Assembly (NCBI RefSeq): GCF_002252755.1 | Contig: NZ_NHOY01000005.1 | Span: forward strand, 46,668-110,667 | From: Halorubrum sp. Hd13 | GTDB taxonomy: Archaea > Halobacteriota > Halobacteria > Halobacteriales > Haloferacaceae | Length of the DNA stretch: 64,000 bases | Direction of reading: 5' to 3' | Shown here: one piece after another, positions 26,152-34,062 of the stretch | Layout of the letters: every line of letters begins with the position of its first letter | How positions within the stretch are numbered: position 1 is the stretch's first letter | Made by a program: the position numbers and the translations under genes | Notes under the pieces: generated by a model | What the model was told of the DNA's origin: nothing | The model's input: only the letters and a program-made list of their open reading frames with translations | Database searches by the model: none

Positions 26152-27651
26152 CTATCTGAGGTTATTCACCGCTCTTTTCACGTACGGTCCGAGGAACGGC
26201 CCGAACAGCGCCAGGAGGATCAGGATGGAGATCCCGAGCGAGAGCGGCCGGCTCGGCGACACGAAGATGCCGTACCCGCCGCCCGATAGCTGTAGCGAGC
26301 GGAAGAAGTTCTCCTCGGCTATCGGCCCCAGCACGATCCCGAGGACGAACGCTATCACCGAGTACTTGTACTTCACCATGTAGTAGCCGAGGATGCCGAG
26401 CGCCAGCACGCCGAAGGCGTCGAACCAGCTCCGCCTGAGGCTGAACGCGCCGATGAACGAGAGGACGATCACCATCGGGATGATGACGTCCGTGTCGAGC
26501 TTCGTGATCGCGCTCGCGTACGGGATGACCGTGTACCCGACGGCGAGGATGATGAAGTTGCCGAGGAACACCGAGACGAACAGCGCGTACGTGATGTGAA
26601 GCTGCGCGCCGAACAGCCCCGGACCGGGCTGGAGCCCGTGCATCAGGATGCCGCCGAGGAACACCGCCGTCGAACCGCTCCCGGGAATACCGAACGAGAG
26701 CGTCGGAACCAGCGACCCGCTGACGGTCGGGTTGTTCGCTCCCTCGGGGGCGATGATCCCCCGCGGGTCGCCCTCGCCGAATATCCCGGCGGCGGCCGAG
26801 GAGCGCGCCTCCTCGGCGTACGCGACGAACGTCGACGTCGTCGCGCCGGAGCCGGGGACGGCGCCGATAAGCATGCCGATCACACCGCCTTTGAACAGCG
26901 ACTTCGGGTACCTGAACACCGTCTTGATCCCCTCGGTGATGCTGCCCGTGATGCCGACCGCGTCCTCAGCGATCTGGTTTTGGACCGCGAGCTTCATCAT
27001 CTCCGCGAAGGCGAACATCCCGATCAGGGCGGCGACGAAGTTGAGCCCGTCGTACAGCGCGAGCTGGCCGAACGCGTAGCGCGGCGTCGGCGCCATGATG
27101 GCGATGCCCATCGTCGAGATCATAAAGCCGAACGCGCCCGCGACGATCCCCTTCACGATCGACCCGTCCGCGACGATCGTGATGAGCGAGATCCCGAGGA
27201 TCGCGAGGAGGAAGTACTCCACCGATCCGAACAGGAGGACGACCTCGATGAGGATCGGGGAGATGAGGACTAACAGGATCGCGGCGATGAACCCGTTAAA
27301 CGCGGAGGCCGTCGTCGCGATCGCGAGCGCGTTCTTCGCGAGCCCCTTCTTCGCCATCGGATAGCCGTCGAGCGTCGTCGCGGCCGCCGACTCGGTCCCG
27401 GGGGCGTTCAACAGGATCGCGGAGATGCTCCCGCCGAACATCGCACCGCTGTAAATCGAGATCAGGAGGATGAGCGCGGGCGTCGGATCGAGCGGGACGG
27501 TGAGCGGGAGGACGATCGCCATGCCGACCGGCGAGCCGATCCCCGGCAGCGCTCCCAGGACGATCCCCGCGAGCAGCCCGGCGGCCATCCAGCCGATGAC
27601 CGGCCAGCTGACCGCGATCTGTATCCCCTCGACCAGACTTGCGACCGCCAT
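26152..27651 (-). CDS. tctA: TctA-type large membrane subunit, tripartite tricarboxylate transporter
   Basis: A 499-residue membrane protein with 11-12 helices. TctA marks are GALPGIGSPVGMAIVLPLT near the N-terminus, YSGAMFGGSISAILLNAPG, and a second GAVPGSGATTSTFVAYA repeat, the family's internal duplication. It starts directly after the tctB stop without a gap, so it is in the operon tctC-tctB-tctA. The complex imports citrate, tartrate or another carboxylate driven by an ion gradient. The adjacent tartrate/malate dehydrogenase suggests a C4 hydroxy-dicarboxylate. Confidence 0.95.
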   Translation of the reverse strand: MAVASLVEGIQIAVSWPVIGWMAAGLLAGIVLGALPGIGSPVGMAIVLPLTVPLDPTPALILLISIYSGAMFGGSISAILLNAPGTESAAATTLDGYPMAKKGLAKNALAIATTASAFNGFIAAILLVLISPILIEVVLLFGSVEYFLLAILGISLITIVADGSIVKGIVAGAFGFMISTMGIAIMAPTPRYAFGQLALYDGLNFVAALIGMFAFAEMMKLAVQNQIAEDAVGITGSITEGIKTVFRYPKSLFKGGVIGMLIGAVPGSGATTSTFVAYAEEARSSAAAGIFGEGDPRGIIAPEGANNPTVSGSLVPTLSFGIPGSGSTAVFLGGILMHGLQPGPGLFGAQLHITYALFVSVFLGNFIILAVGYTVIPYASAITKLDTDVIIPMVIVLSFIGAFSLRRSWFDAFGVLALGILGYYMVKYKYSVIAFVLGIVLGPIAEENFFRSLQLSGGGYGIFVSPSRPLSLGISILILLALFGPFLGPYVKRAVNNLR

Positions 27652-28311
27652 TCAGAGCCCCTCCGTGAACACGATCGCTCCCTGATCGAACGGCATGAGC
27701 AGGAAGACGATGAACCCGTACACGATGACCGTCGCGAGCACGGCGAGGAACGCCGACTTGAGCGGTCTCACTCTGAACCACGTGGTGTACGCGAAGACGA
27801 ACAGCGGCGTCACGTAGAGGAACCCGACCGCCCACCCGAGCGCGAAGTAGATGCTCGAGAAGACGATCATGATAACGGTGTTGTTGATGTCGATGCCCCA
27901 CTTCTGATGGAGCGGGAGGTCTTTCGCCCGGACGCCCTCGGTATCGTCGTCATCGTCGGTATCGAGATACCTCTCGTCGACGGCGGTGTCCGCGACGTCC
28001 GTGGAGCCCTCGTCCTCCTCGGCGTCCTCGATGGCGCCGACACCTTCGGTTTGGCCCTCCTCGAAGCTCTCCGTCATACTCACTTCCTGAGCGACGAACT
28101 TCTGGAGCGGTCCCGGGAGGTAGTTCTGTATGAGGAGGAGAAACGATCCGATCCCGACGACCTGTGCCATCAACTGCGGAAAGATCGTCGCGTTCTCCGG
28201 GTAATCTTTGATTATCGGGTCGACGTAGAACACTACGGACAGCCCGAGCAGCGTTACGAGTAGGACGTGTTCCGCCGTGATTCCTTCAAGTCGTTTTGAG
28301 TAATTGACCAT
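27652..28311 (-). CDS. tctB: TctB-type small membrane subunit
   Basis: A 219-residue protein with four membrane helices and a long acidic cytoplasmic loop (about residues 70-125). The start at 28311 (MVNYSKRLEG) is preferred to an ATG at 28341, because a TATA-like TTTATTTATAG at 28343-28352 would begin transcription downstream of the longer start. TctB is the least conserved subunit; the assignment rests on topology and on its place between TctC and TctA. Confidence 0.88.
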   Translation of the reverse strand: MVNYSKRLEGITAEHVLLVTLLGLSVVFYVDPIIKDYPENATIFPQLMAQVVGIGSFLLLIQNYLPGPLQKFVAQEVSMTESFEEGQTEGVGAIEDAEEDEGSTDVADTAVDERYLDTDDDDDTEGVRAKDLPLHQKWGIDINNTVIMIVFSSIYFALGWAVGFLYVTPLFVFAYTTWFRVRPLKSAFLAVLATVIVYGFIVFLLMPFDQGAIVFTEGL

Positions 28312-28342
28312 GACAGTATTATCTGATCCGCTGGACTCCAAC

Positions 28343-28353
28343 TATAAATAAAT
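28343..28353 (-). promoter_or_regulatory. Internal TATA-like box in the tct operon
   Basis: The minus strand reads AATTTATTTATAG in a 36-nt AT-rich gap between tctC and tctB. It would allow the membrane subunits to be transcribed separately from the abundant binding protein. Confidence 0.45.
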
Positions 28354-28386
28354 TGAGTTCGACGCGCCGGTCGCGCCGCGATCGAT

Positions 28387-29529
28387 TCAGGGCTGGTTTT
28401 CGTTGACGAGTTCGAGGATTTCGAGCTCCTCGTACTGCGTGAAGGCGTCCGCGAAGTTCTGCTCGGCGACCTCCGGGCCCTCGTACACGACCGGGTTCCC
28501 CGTTTCGTTGCTCCACTCCTGCACGGGCTCGCTGTTGACGGTCTCTTCCAGCGCTTCGGCGTAGAAGTCGGCGATCTCCTGGTCCATCTCCGGCGGGCCG
28601 TACATGCCGCGCCAGACGCCGCCGACGAAGTCGATCTCCGGGTAGCCGAGGTCGGTGACCGAATCGATGTCCGGGTAGACCTGGGTGCCGGACCCGAAGA
28701 ACGTCACGACGGGGTAGACGCGGCCCGTGTCGACGACGGACTGGGTCCCGGCGTCGGTCCCGATACCGCACGGGACCTCGCCGCTGGCGACCGCCTGCGT
28801 CACGGGACCCGTCCCGGTGTACTGCACGCGGTTCTGCCAGTTCCAGCCGACCTCGTCTTCGTACGCGTACTTGTACAGCAGAACGATGATGTCCTGGGAG
28901 CTCCCGGACGACTGGACGCCGATGTTCTCCCACTCGCCGCTCTCGTACTTCGCGAGGACGTCGTCGAACGTCTCGACCTCGTCCTGGTACTCCTCGTTGA
29001 CGACGAGACACCACGTCGACTGCCCGACCACGCCGAGGCCGGTGAGGTCGCGGATGTCGAAGTCCGGCTCGTTGATCAGCTGCGGCGCGACTTCGAGCGG
29101 TCCGGCGTTGCCCGCGATGGTCTGTCCGTCGGGCTCCGAGCGGTACAGCTCTCCGAGTCCGTTCAGACCCCCGGCGCCCGGGATGTTGTCGATCTGCAGC
29201 GACTCGCCGACCGCCTCTCGGAGTCCCGGCTGAATCCCGCGTGCGTACGTGTCGGTTCCGCCGCCCTCGTCGTACGGGACGATGTACCGGACCGTCCCTT
29301 CGGGGGACCATCCGTCGCCGCCGTCGCTTCCGTCACTGCCGTCGCTTCCGTCGCTTCCGTCGCTTCCGTCGCTTCCGTCGCTGCCGTCGCTGCCGTCGCC
29401 GCCGTCGCCGCCGTTGCCGGAACAGCCGGCGAGCGAAATGGCGGAGGTTGCGCCGATCGCCTGCAGGAAGCGTCGCCGCTTCGTGTTCGAGGTCGATTCG
29501 ACCGAGTCGGTTGGTGTTTCTTCTGTCAT
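28387..29529 (-). CDS. tctC: TctC-type substrate-binding lipoprotein
   Basis: A 380-residue binding protein. The signal has twin Arg (TKRRRFLQAIGATSAISLAGC) and a lipobox Cys, so it is a Tat-exported lipoprotein. A Gly-Asp-Ser linker (about residues 38-75) separates the anchor from the type 2 binding fold, with typical TctC segments VRYIVPYDEGGGTDTYARG and IDNIPGAGGLNG. It is first in the operon with an AT-rich leader of about 100 nt upstream. It delivers a carboxylate to TctAB. Confidence 0.93.
   Translation of the reverse strand: MTEETPTDSVESTSNTKRRRFLQAIGATSAISLAGCSGNGGDGGDGSDGSDGSDGSDGSDGSDGSDGSDGGDGWSPEGTVRYIVPYDEGGGTDTYARGIQPGLREAVGESLQIDNIPGAGGLNGLGELYRSEPDGQTIAGNAGPLEVAPQLINEPDFDIRDLTGLGVVGQSTWCLVVNEEYQDEVETFDDVLAKYESGEWENIGVQSSGSSQDIIVLLYKYAYEDEVGWNWQNRVQYTGTGPVTQAVASGEVPCGIGTDAGTQSVVDTGRVYPVVTFFGSGTQVYPDIDSVTDLGYPEIDFVGGVWRGMYGPPEMDQEIADFYAEALEETVNSEPVQEWSNETGNPVVYEGPEVAEQNFADAFTQYEELEILELVNENQP
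29325..29412. repeat. 9-bp tandem repeats coding the Ser-Asp-Gly linker
   Basis: The unit CGTCGCTTC (minus strand reads as Gly-Ser-Asp codons) recurs about nine times inside tctC. Length variation by slippage is likely. It is coding. Confidence 0.85.
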
Positions 29530-29780
29530 CTTGTCACGTTGGTCGGCTCAGCTGGTTTTCTCGCCCGGATCCGCTTTCGGGGGTTCGGCTTTCGCCGTAT
29601 CCATGCATGCCATTCGGTGGCAATATCATAAATGTTTCTATTAAAATTCCCGTTGTCAGCTGTCGAACTTGGTATACAAAGGCGGTGTGCGCCCCGGTCG
29701 ACCGGCGAGAGCCAGTTCGGTCGTCGATCGTCGTTCGCGCCGGTTCGCGCGCCGCGGCCCCGTGACGCGAGTCGACCCAC
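29530..29780. other. tctC/UspA divergent intergenic region
   Basis: There is no gene here. An AT-rich patch at 29612-29650 contains minus-strand TATA-like words (TTTTAATAG, CATTTATGATATT), probably the tctC promoter with a leader of 70-100 nt. Confidence 0.5.
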
Positions 29781-29789
29781 CGGGAGGAA

Positions 29790-29800
29790 CCTTTTATATT
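29790..29800 (+). promoter_or_regulatory. TATA-like box for UspA
   Basis: CTTTTATATT is centred 26 nt before the ATG at 29822, matching a leaderless promoter. Confidence 0.6.
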
Positions 29801-29821
29801 CCGGGGCGGAATACGGTCAGT

Positions 29822-30253
29822 ATGGTAATCGTTGCAGCCGTCGATCGATCGGAGAGAGCGCCGGGTATCGTCGAGGAAGCGAACGAGCTCGGCGAGGCGT
29901 TCGACGAGCCCGTCCACGTCGTCCACGTCCTGTCCCGCTCGGAGTTCGTCGGGCTCGAACGGACCAGCGTGACCGACACCGGGAAGTCGATCCCGAGGGA
30001 CGACGTCCTCGAGATCGCCGAGGAGTTCTCGCAGGAGGCGATCGACGAGGCGGGCGTCGACGACGCGGAGCCGGTGGGGCTCCTCGGCGAGCCGGCCGAC
30101 GAGATCAGCAACTACGCCGACTCCAACGACGCCAGGTACCTCGTCATCGCCGGTCGGAAGCGGTCGCCGGTCGGGAAGGCGCTGTTCGGGAGCGTCGTTC
30201 AGTCCCTGATGCTCAACTCCGAGACCCCGGTCGTCTCGATCCGAACCGACTGA
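29822..30253 (+). CDS. Universal stress protein (UspA family)
   Basis: A 143-residue single Usp domain opening MVIVAAVDRSERAPG. The ATP-type loop is modified to GRKRSPVGKALFGSVVQSLM, a variant of G-2x-G-9x-G(S/T). Its C-terminal half is nearly the same pattern as the UspA at 59414. Usp proteins often sit next to secondary transporters in haloarchaea and may regulate them. The neighbour tct operon is divergent. Confidence 0.9.
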   Translation: MVIVAAVDRSERAPGIVEEANELGEAFDEPVHVVHVLSRSEFVGLERTSVTDTGKSIPRDDVLEIAEEFSQEAIDEAGVDDAEPVGLLGEPADEISNYADSNDARYLVIAGRKRSPVGKALFGSVVQSLMLNSETPVVSIRTD

Positions 30254-30267
30254 TCAGAGCCGACTGA

Positions 30268-31323
30268 TCAGAGTCGCTCTGCGATCGCCGCGACGATCTT
30301 CCCGGTCGACGCCGACCCGCCGAGGTCCGGCGTCGACGGGGCGTCCTCGTCGGCGAGCACTTCCCGAACCGCGCTCCAGAGGGCGTCGGAGACCGCCGCC
30401 TCACCGAGGTCCTCGAAGAGCATCGCGGCCGAGAGCACGGTCGCCATCGGATTCGCGACGCCCTGCCCGACGATGTCGGGGGCGCTCCCGTGGACGGGCT
30501 CGAACATCGACGGGTAGTCGTCGTCGACGTTGATGTTCCCGGACGGCGCGAGCCCCATGCTGCCGCTGACGATGGCGCCGATGTCGGTGAGGATGTCGCC
30601 GAACAGGTTGGAGGCGACCAACACGTCGAACTCCTCCGGCCTGCGGACGAGGTCCATGCTCCCGGCGTCGATGAGCAGCGACTCGACCTCGACGTCGGGG
30701 TACTCGGTCGCGACGTCCTCGACGACGTCGTCCCAGAACGTCATGCTGAACGCCTGCGCGTTGGACTTCGTGATGCTCGTCAGGTGTCCCTCGCGCTCCG
30801 TCGCCGCCTCGAACGCCGCCCGAACGATGGTCTCCGTCCCCTCGCGGGTGTGGACCGCGCTCTGGATCGCCACCTCGTGGTCGAACCCCTCGTGGACGCG
30901 GCCGCCGGCGTCCGAGTACTCCCCCTCCGTGTTCTCGCGGTACACGACGAAGTCGATGTCACCGCCCTCGTACCCGCGGAGCGGGCTCTCGACGCCGTCG
31001 AAGAGGATCGACGGGCGCTTGCACACCTGCTGGTTGAACCCCTTCCGGATCGGTAACAGGAGCCCGTGCAGCGTGATGTGGTCCGGGACGTCCGGATGGC
31101 CGACCGCGCCGAGGAGGATCGAGTCCGCGTCGACGATCCGATCGAGCGCGTCGTCCGGCATCATCTCGCCCGTCTCCATGTACCGCTCCGTCCCCCAGTC
31201 GTACTCGGTGAACGCGACGTCGACGCCGTGGCGGGACGCCGCCTCGTGAAGGAGCGGGAGCGTTTCGTCGACGACCTCCGGACCGATACCGTCACCTGGT
31301 ATCGTCGCTATCTCGTATGACAT
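30268..31323 (-). CDS. Tartrate dehydrogenase / D-malate dehydrogenase (decarboxylating)
   Basis: A 351-residue isocitrate/isopropylmalate dehydrogenase-family enzyme. The substrate loop LLLPIRKGFNQQVCKRP and the RENTEGEYSDAGGRVHEG motif are of the tartrate/D-malate type; isocitrate and isopropylmalate enzymes differ here. SNLFGDILTDIGA carries the metal Asp residues, and EPVHGSAPDI with STGK complete the NAD site. It oxidises D-malate, tartrate or related acids with NAD and Mn/Mg, with or without decarboxylation. It converges on UspA and is near TctABC, the likely importer of its substrate. Confidence 0.88.
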   Translation of the reverse strand: MSYEIATIPGDGIGPEVVDETLPLLHEAASRHGVDVAFTEYDWGTERYMETGEMMPDDALDRIVDADSILLGAVGHPDVPDHITLHGLLLPIRKGFNQQVCKRPSILFDGVESPLRGYEGGDIDFVVYRENTEGEYSDAGGRVHEGFDHEVAIQSAVHTREGTETIVRAAFEAATEREGHLTSITKSNAQAFSMTFWDDVVEDVATEYPDVEVESLLIDAGSMDLVRRPEEFDVLVASNLFGDILTDIGAIVSGSMGLAPSGNINVDDDYPSMFEPVHGSAPDIVGQGVANPMATVLSAAMLFEDLGEAAVSDALWSAVREVLADEDAPSTPDLGGSASTGKIVAAIAERL

Positions 31324-31399
31324 GGTTCCGGAATTCGCTCACACAATCTAAACTCTTTGGGCCGTGGCACCCCTTGCCCGCCCGATTCGAGGCCGGATC

Positions 31400-31447
31400 G
31401 CTCCTCGCGAACGGTGCGGCTCCTCGCGAACGGTGCGGCTCATCGCC
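31400..31447. repeat. 19-bp tandem repeat upstream of the hydratase gene
   Basis: GCTCCTCGCGAACGGTGCG occurs at 31400 and 31419, followed by a partial third unit, in the divergent region between the tartrate dehydrogenase and hydratase genes. No function is seen. Confidence 0.75.
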
Positions 31448-31498
31448 CGCGATTACCCCACTCACAACGCTTTTCACTCCCCGATGGGAGGTTGAGTC

Positions 31499-32281
31499 AT
31501 GGTAAGCGAGACTGCCTACGAGAGTATCTCGCTCGACGTCACAGACGGCGTGGCGACGATCGAGTTCCACCGGCCCGAGGTGTACAACGCGCTCAACGAC
31601 ACGGTCATGCTGGACCTGCTCCGAGCGTTCGACGAGATCCAGCTCGACCGGTCCGTCGACGTGGTCGTGATCACGGGCGAGGGCGACGACGCCTTCTCCG
31701 CCGGCGCGGACATCTCGCAGTACGCGGGCTCCGCCGAGGAGCACGACCCGCGACAGAAGGACCGCCAGGAGCTGTTCTACGAGATGTACCGCAAACCGTT
31801 CGAGTGCCACGCGCCCGTCATCGCGAAGGTCAACGGGTACTGCGTGGGCGGCGGCCTCATCTTCGCGATGTACTGCGACATGCGGATCGCCGTCGACGAC
31901 GCGAAGTTCGGCGTCCCCGTGACCGACATCGGCCAGATCCCGACCGGGAACTCCACGTGGCGCGCGATCGAGCTCGTCGGCGAGGCGAAAGCGAAGGAGC
32001 TCGTCTACACCGCCGGGATGATCGAGGCCGACGAGGCCGAGCGGATCGGGCTCGTCAACCACGCCGTCCCGCGCGGGGAGCTCGACGAGACGGTCGGGGA
32101 CATCGTCGACGCGATCCAGAGCACGGGCCGGTCCGCGGTGAAGAACTCTAAACGCGCGTTCAACCACGCGGTCGACGCGCAGAGCGCCGAGGAGAACCGC
32201 GCGTTCGAGTCCGAGGTCTGGTGGGACCAGTTCGCGACCGACGAACGGGAACGGCTCGTCGACGAGTTCAACGACGCATGA
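31499..32281 (+). CDS. Enoyl-CoA hydratase/isomerase family protein
   Basis: A 260-residue crotonase-fold enzyme. Oxyanion-hole segments are DAFSAGADISQYAG and NGYCVGGGLIFAMYCDMRIA. The position of the first catalytic Glu of hydratases (PEI in bacterial enzymes) reads VPVTDIGQIP, so that Glu is missing, while a Glu equivalent to the second is kept in AKELVYTAG. It may be an isomerase, a hydratase with altered mechanism or another crotonase activity. A TATA-like GCTTTTCAC lies about 26 nt upstream. It overlaps by 4 nt with the following CoA-transferase gene, so the two act in sequence on one substrate. Confidence 0.87.
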   Translation: MVSETAYESISLDVTDGVATIEFHRPEVYNALNDTVMLDLLRAFDEIQLDRSVDVVVITGEGDDAFSAGADISQYAGSAEEHDPRQKDRQELFYEMYRKPFECHAPVIAKVNGYCVGGGLIFAMYCDMRIAVDDAKFGVPVTDIGQIPTGNSTWRAIELVGEAKAKELVYTAGMIEADEAERIGLVNHAVPRGELDETVGDIVDAIQSTGRSAVKNSKRAFNHAVDAQSAEENRAFESEVWWDQFATDERERLVDEFNDA

Positions 32282-33573
32282 CCGGGGGACCGCTCGCCGG
32301 CCTCACCGTCGTGGAGATGACCGGCCACCGCGCGGGCCCGTTCTGCGGCGCGCTCCTCGCCGACATGGGCGCCGACGTCGTGAAGATCGAGCGCCCCGGC
32401 GTCGGCGACCCCGCCCGCAGTCAGGGCGTCGGCCCCGACGGCAAGTCCGGCTACTTCATGGCGAACAACCGGAACAAGCGCTCCGTCACGCTCGATCTCA
32501 AGTCCGACGCCGGCACCGAGGCGGCGCTGTCGCTGCTGGAGGCGGCCGACGTGTTCATCGAGAACTTCGGCTACGGCGTCACGGACAAGCTCGGCGTCGG
32601 CCACGAGGCCGCCAAGGAAGTGAACCCGGAGATCGTCTACGCCAGCATCAAGGGGTACGGCGAGACCGGCCCGCGGAAGGAGCAGGCCGGCCTCGACCTC
32701 ATCCTGCAGGCGGAGGGCGGGATCATGAGCGTCACCGGTCCCGAGGGCGGCGAGCCAGTGAAGATCGGGCAGGCCATCGGCGACCTCACGACCGGGATGT
32801 TCACCGCGATCGGGATCCTCGCTCGGCTCTACGAGCGCGGGAACGCGGGCGGCGCGGAGGGCGAGGGCGCCGGCGGCGCGGAGGGCGAGGGTGCCAACGG
32901 CGCGGAGGGCGAGGGCGCCGGCGGCGCGGAGGGCGGGGAGGCCGATTCCGCCGCCGACTCGTTCAACGGCAAGTTCGACGTCGGCCTCTTCGACTCCATC
33001 GTGACGCTGCTGAACGAGTACCTCACGTCGTACTCGATGGACGGGTCGGTGCCGGGGCCGCAGGGCACCTCCCACCAGACGCTCGTCCCCTACCAGCGGT
33101 TCGAGACCGCCGACGGCGCCCTCGTCACCGGCGTCCCGAGCGACGACCGGTGGGACGACTTCGTCGAGCTGGTCGGCCGCGACGAGCTGGCGGAGTACCC
33201 GACGAACGACGACCGGTTCGAGCACGCCGACGCCGTCGTCGGGATCATCGAGGCGGAGTTTGCGACGGAGTCGACGGAGTACTGGCTCGACCGCCTCATC
33301 GACTACGGCTTCCCCTGCGGCCCGATAAACGACGTTGAGGACGTCGTCCACTACGACCAGACGCGAGCGCGCGACCTCGTCGTCGAACACGACGACCCCG
33401 ACTGGGGCGAGTGCCTGCTCCCGGGCCACCCGATCAACTTCCCCGAGCACGACGACATTATCCGGTCGCCCGCGCCGCGTCTGGGCGAGCACACGGAGTC
33501 CGTGTTCGCCGACGTCGCCGGGGACCAGACGACGCTCGACGAGTGGCGCGAGGGCGGCGCGTTCGGCGACTAG
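32278..33573 (+). CDS. CaiB/BaiF CoA-transferase with a Gly/Ala/Glu repeat insert
   Basis: A 431-residue class III CoA-transferase whose ATG overlaps the hydratase stop (ATGA). Marks are VVEMTGHRAGPFCGALLADMG, DVVKIERPGVGDPAR, FIENFGYGVTDKLG, the catalytic Asp in AGLDLILQAEGG, and GFPCGPINDVEDV. At about residues 190-222 it carries an unusual insert of about four GGAEGEGA-type repeats just before the small-domain region. Pairing with a crotonase resembles the CaiB-CaiD arrangement of carnitine metabolism, but no carnitine genes are nearby; another acid is likely. Confidence 0.9.
   Translation: MTGGPLAGLTVVEMTGHRAGPFCGALLADMGADVVKIERPGVGDPARSQGVGPDGKSGYFMANNRNKRSVTLDLKSDAGTEAALSLLEAADVFIENFGYGVTDKLGVGHEAAKEVNPEIVYASIKGYGETGPRKEQAGLDLILQAEGGIMSVTGPEGGEPVKIGQAIGDLTTGMFTAIGILARLYERGNAGGAEGEGAGGAEGEGANGAEGEGAGGAEGGEADSAADSFNGKFDVGLFDSIVTLLNEYLTSYSMDGSVPGPQGTSHQTLVPYQRFETADGALVTGVPSDDRWDDFVELVGRDELAEYPTNDDRFEHADAVVGIIEAEFATESTEYWLDRLIDYGFPCGPINDVEDVVHYDQTRARDLVVEHDDPDWGECLLPGHPINFPEHDDIIRSPAPRLGEHTESVFADVAGDQTTLDEWREGGAFGD
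32841..32940. repeat. 24-30 bp GC-rich repeats inside the CoA-transferase gene
   Basis: GGCGCGGAGGGCGAGGGC recurs four times. It keeps the reading frame and encodes the Gly/Ala/Glu insert. Confidence 0.85.
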
Positions 33574-33599
33574 GACGAATATTCGGTTTCTCGTCGCGT

Positions 33600-34050
33600 T
33601 TGTTTATAAACGGTTGACTTCGGATCGACGGTGAACCACTCCAAAGACGTAGCCGATCGCGCATAGGTCGCTGACGACCCGGTGAACACCTCCAAAGCCC
33701 CAGCCGTGAGGGGCGCGCACGCTCGCTGCGCTCCTCGGTCGCTCACTCTGTTCGCTCCCTGCGGTGCTTGCATCGTCCTCAGAACGCGAAGCGTTCTGAT
33801 TGGCTCACGAGAGCTCCGCTCTCGTGAACGCCTCCGCGCCCCTCACGGCTGCCCCTTTGAGTCCCACCCAACCGCTCCGCACAGCACCTCACGCCTCCCC
33901 AGCCTCGTCGCTCACTCCGTTCGCGACTCCCTCGCGCGTGCGGTTCACGGCCTGTCGGCCGCTCACCGGCACGCGCCACTGCACCGTCGCAATCATTGAT
34001 AAACACCGTCGCCGCGCTCGTCCCCATTTAAGTACCGAACGACGTCCGCG
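33600..34050. repeat. Non-coding repeat-rich element with hairpins
   Basis: CGGTGAACCACTCCAAAG at 33629 recurs as CGGTGAACACCTCCAAAG at 33680. Strong hairpins follow: AGAACGC/GCGTTCT at 33781-33797 and TCACGAGAG/CTCTCGTGA at 33805-33827. Many short words (GCTGCGCTCC, GTCGCTCACTC, GTTCGC) recur. There is no protein-like frame. It resembles dispersed non-coding repeats of Halorubrum-type genomes, but copy number cannot be tested in one window. Confidence 0.55.
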
Positions 34051-34062
34051 AGCCGAGGCGCC

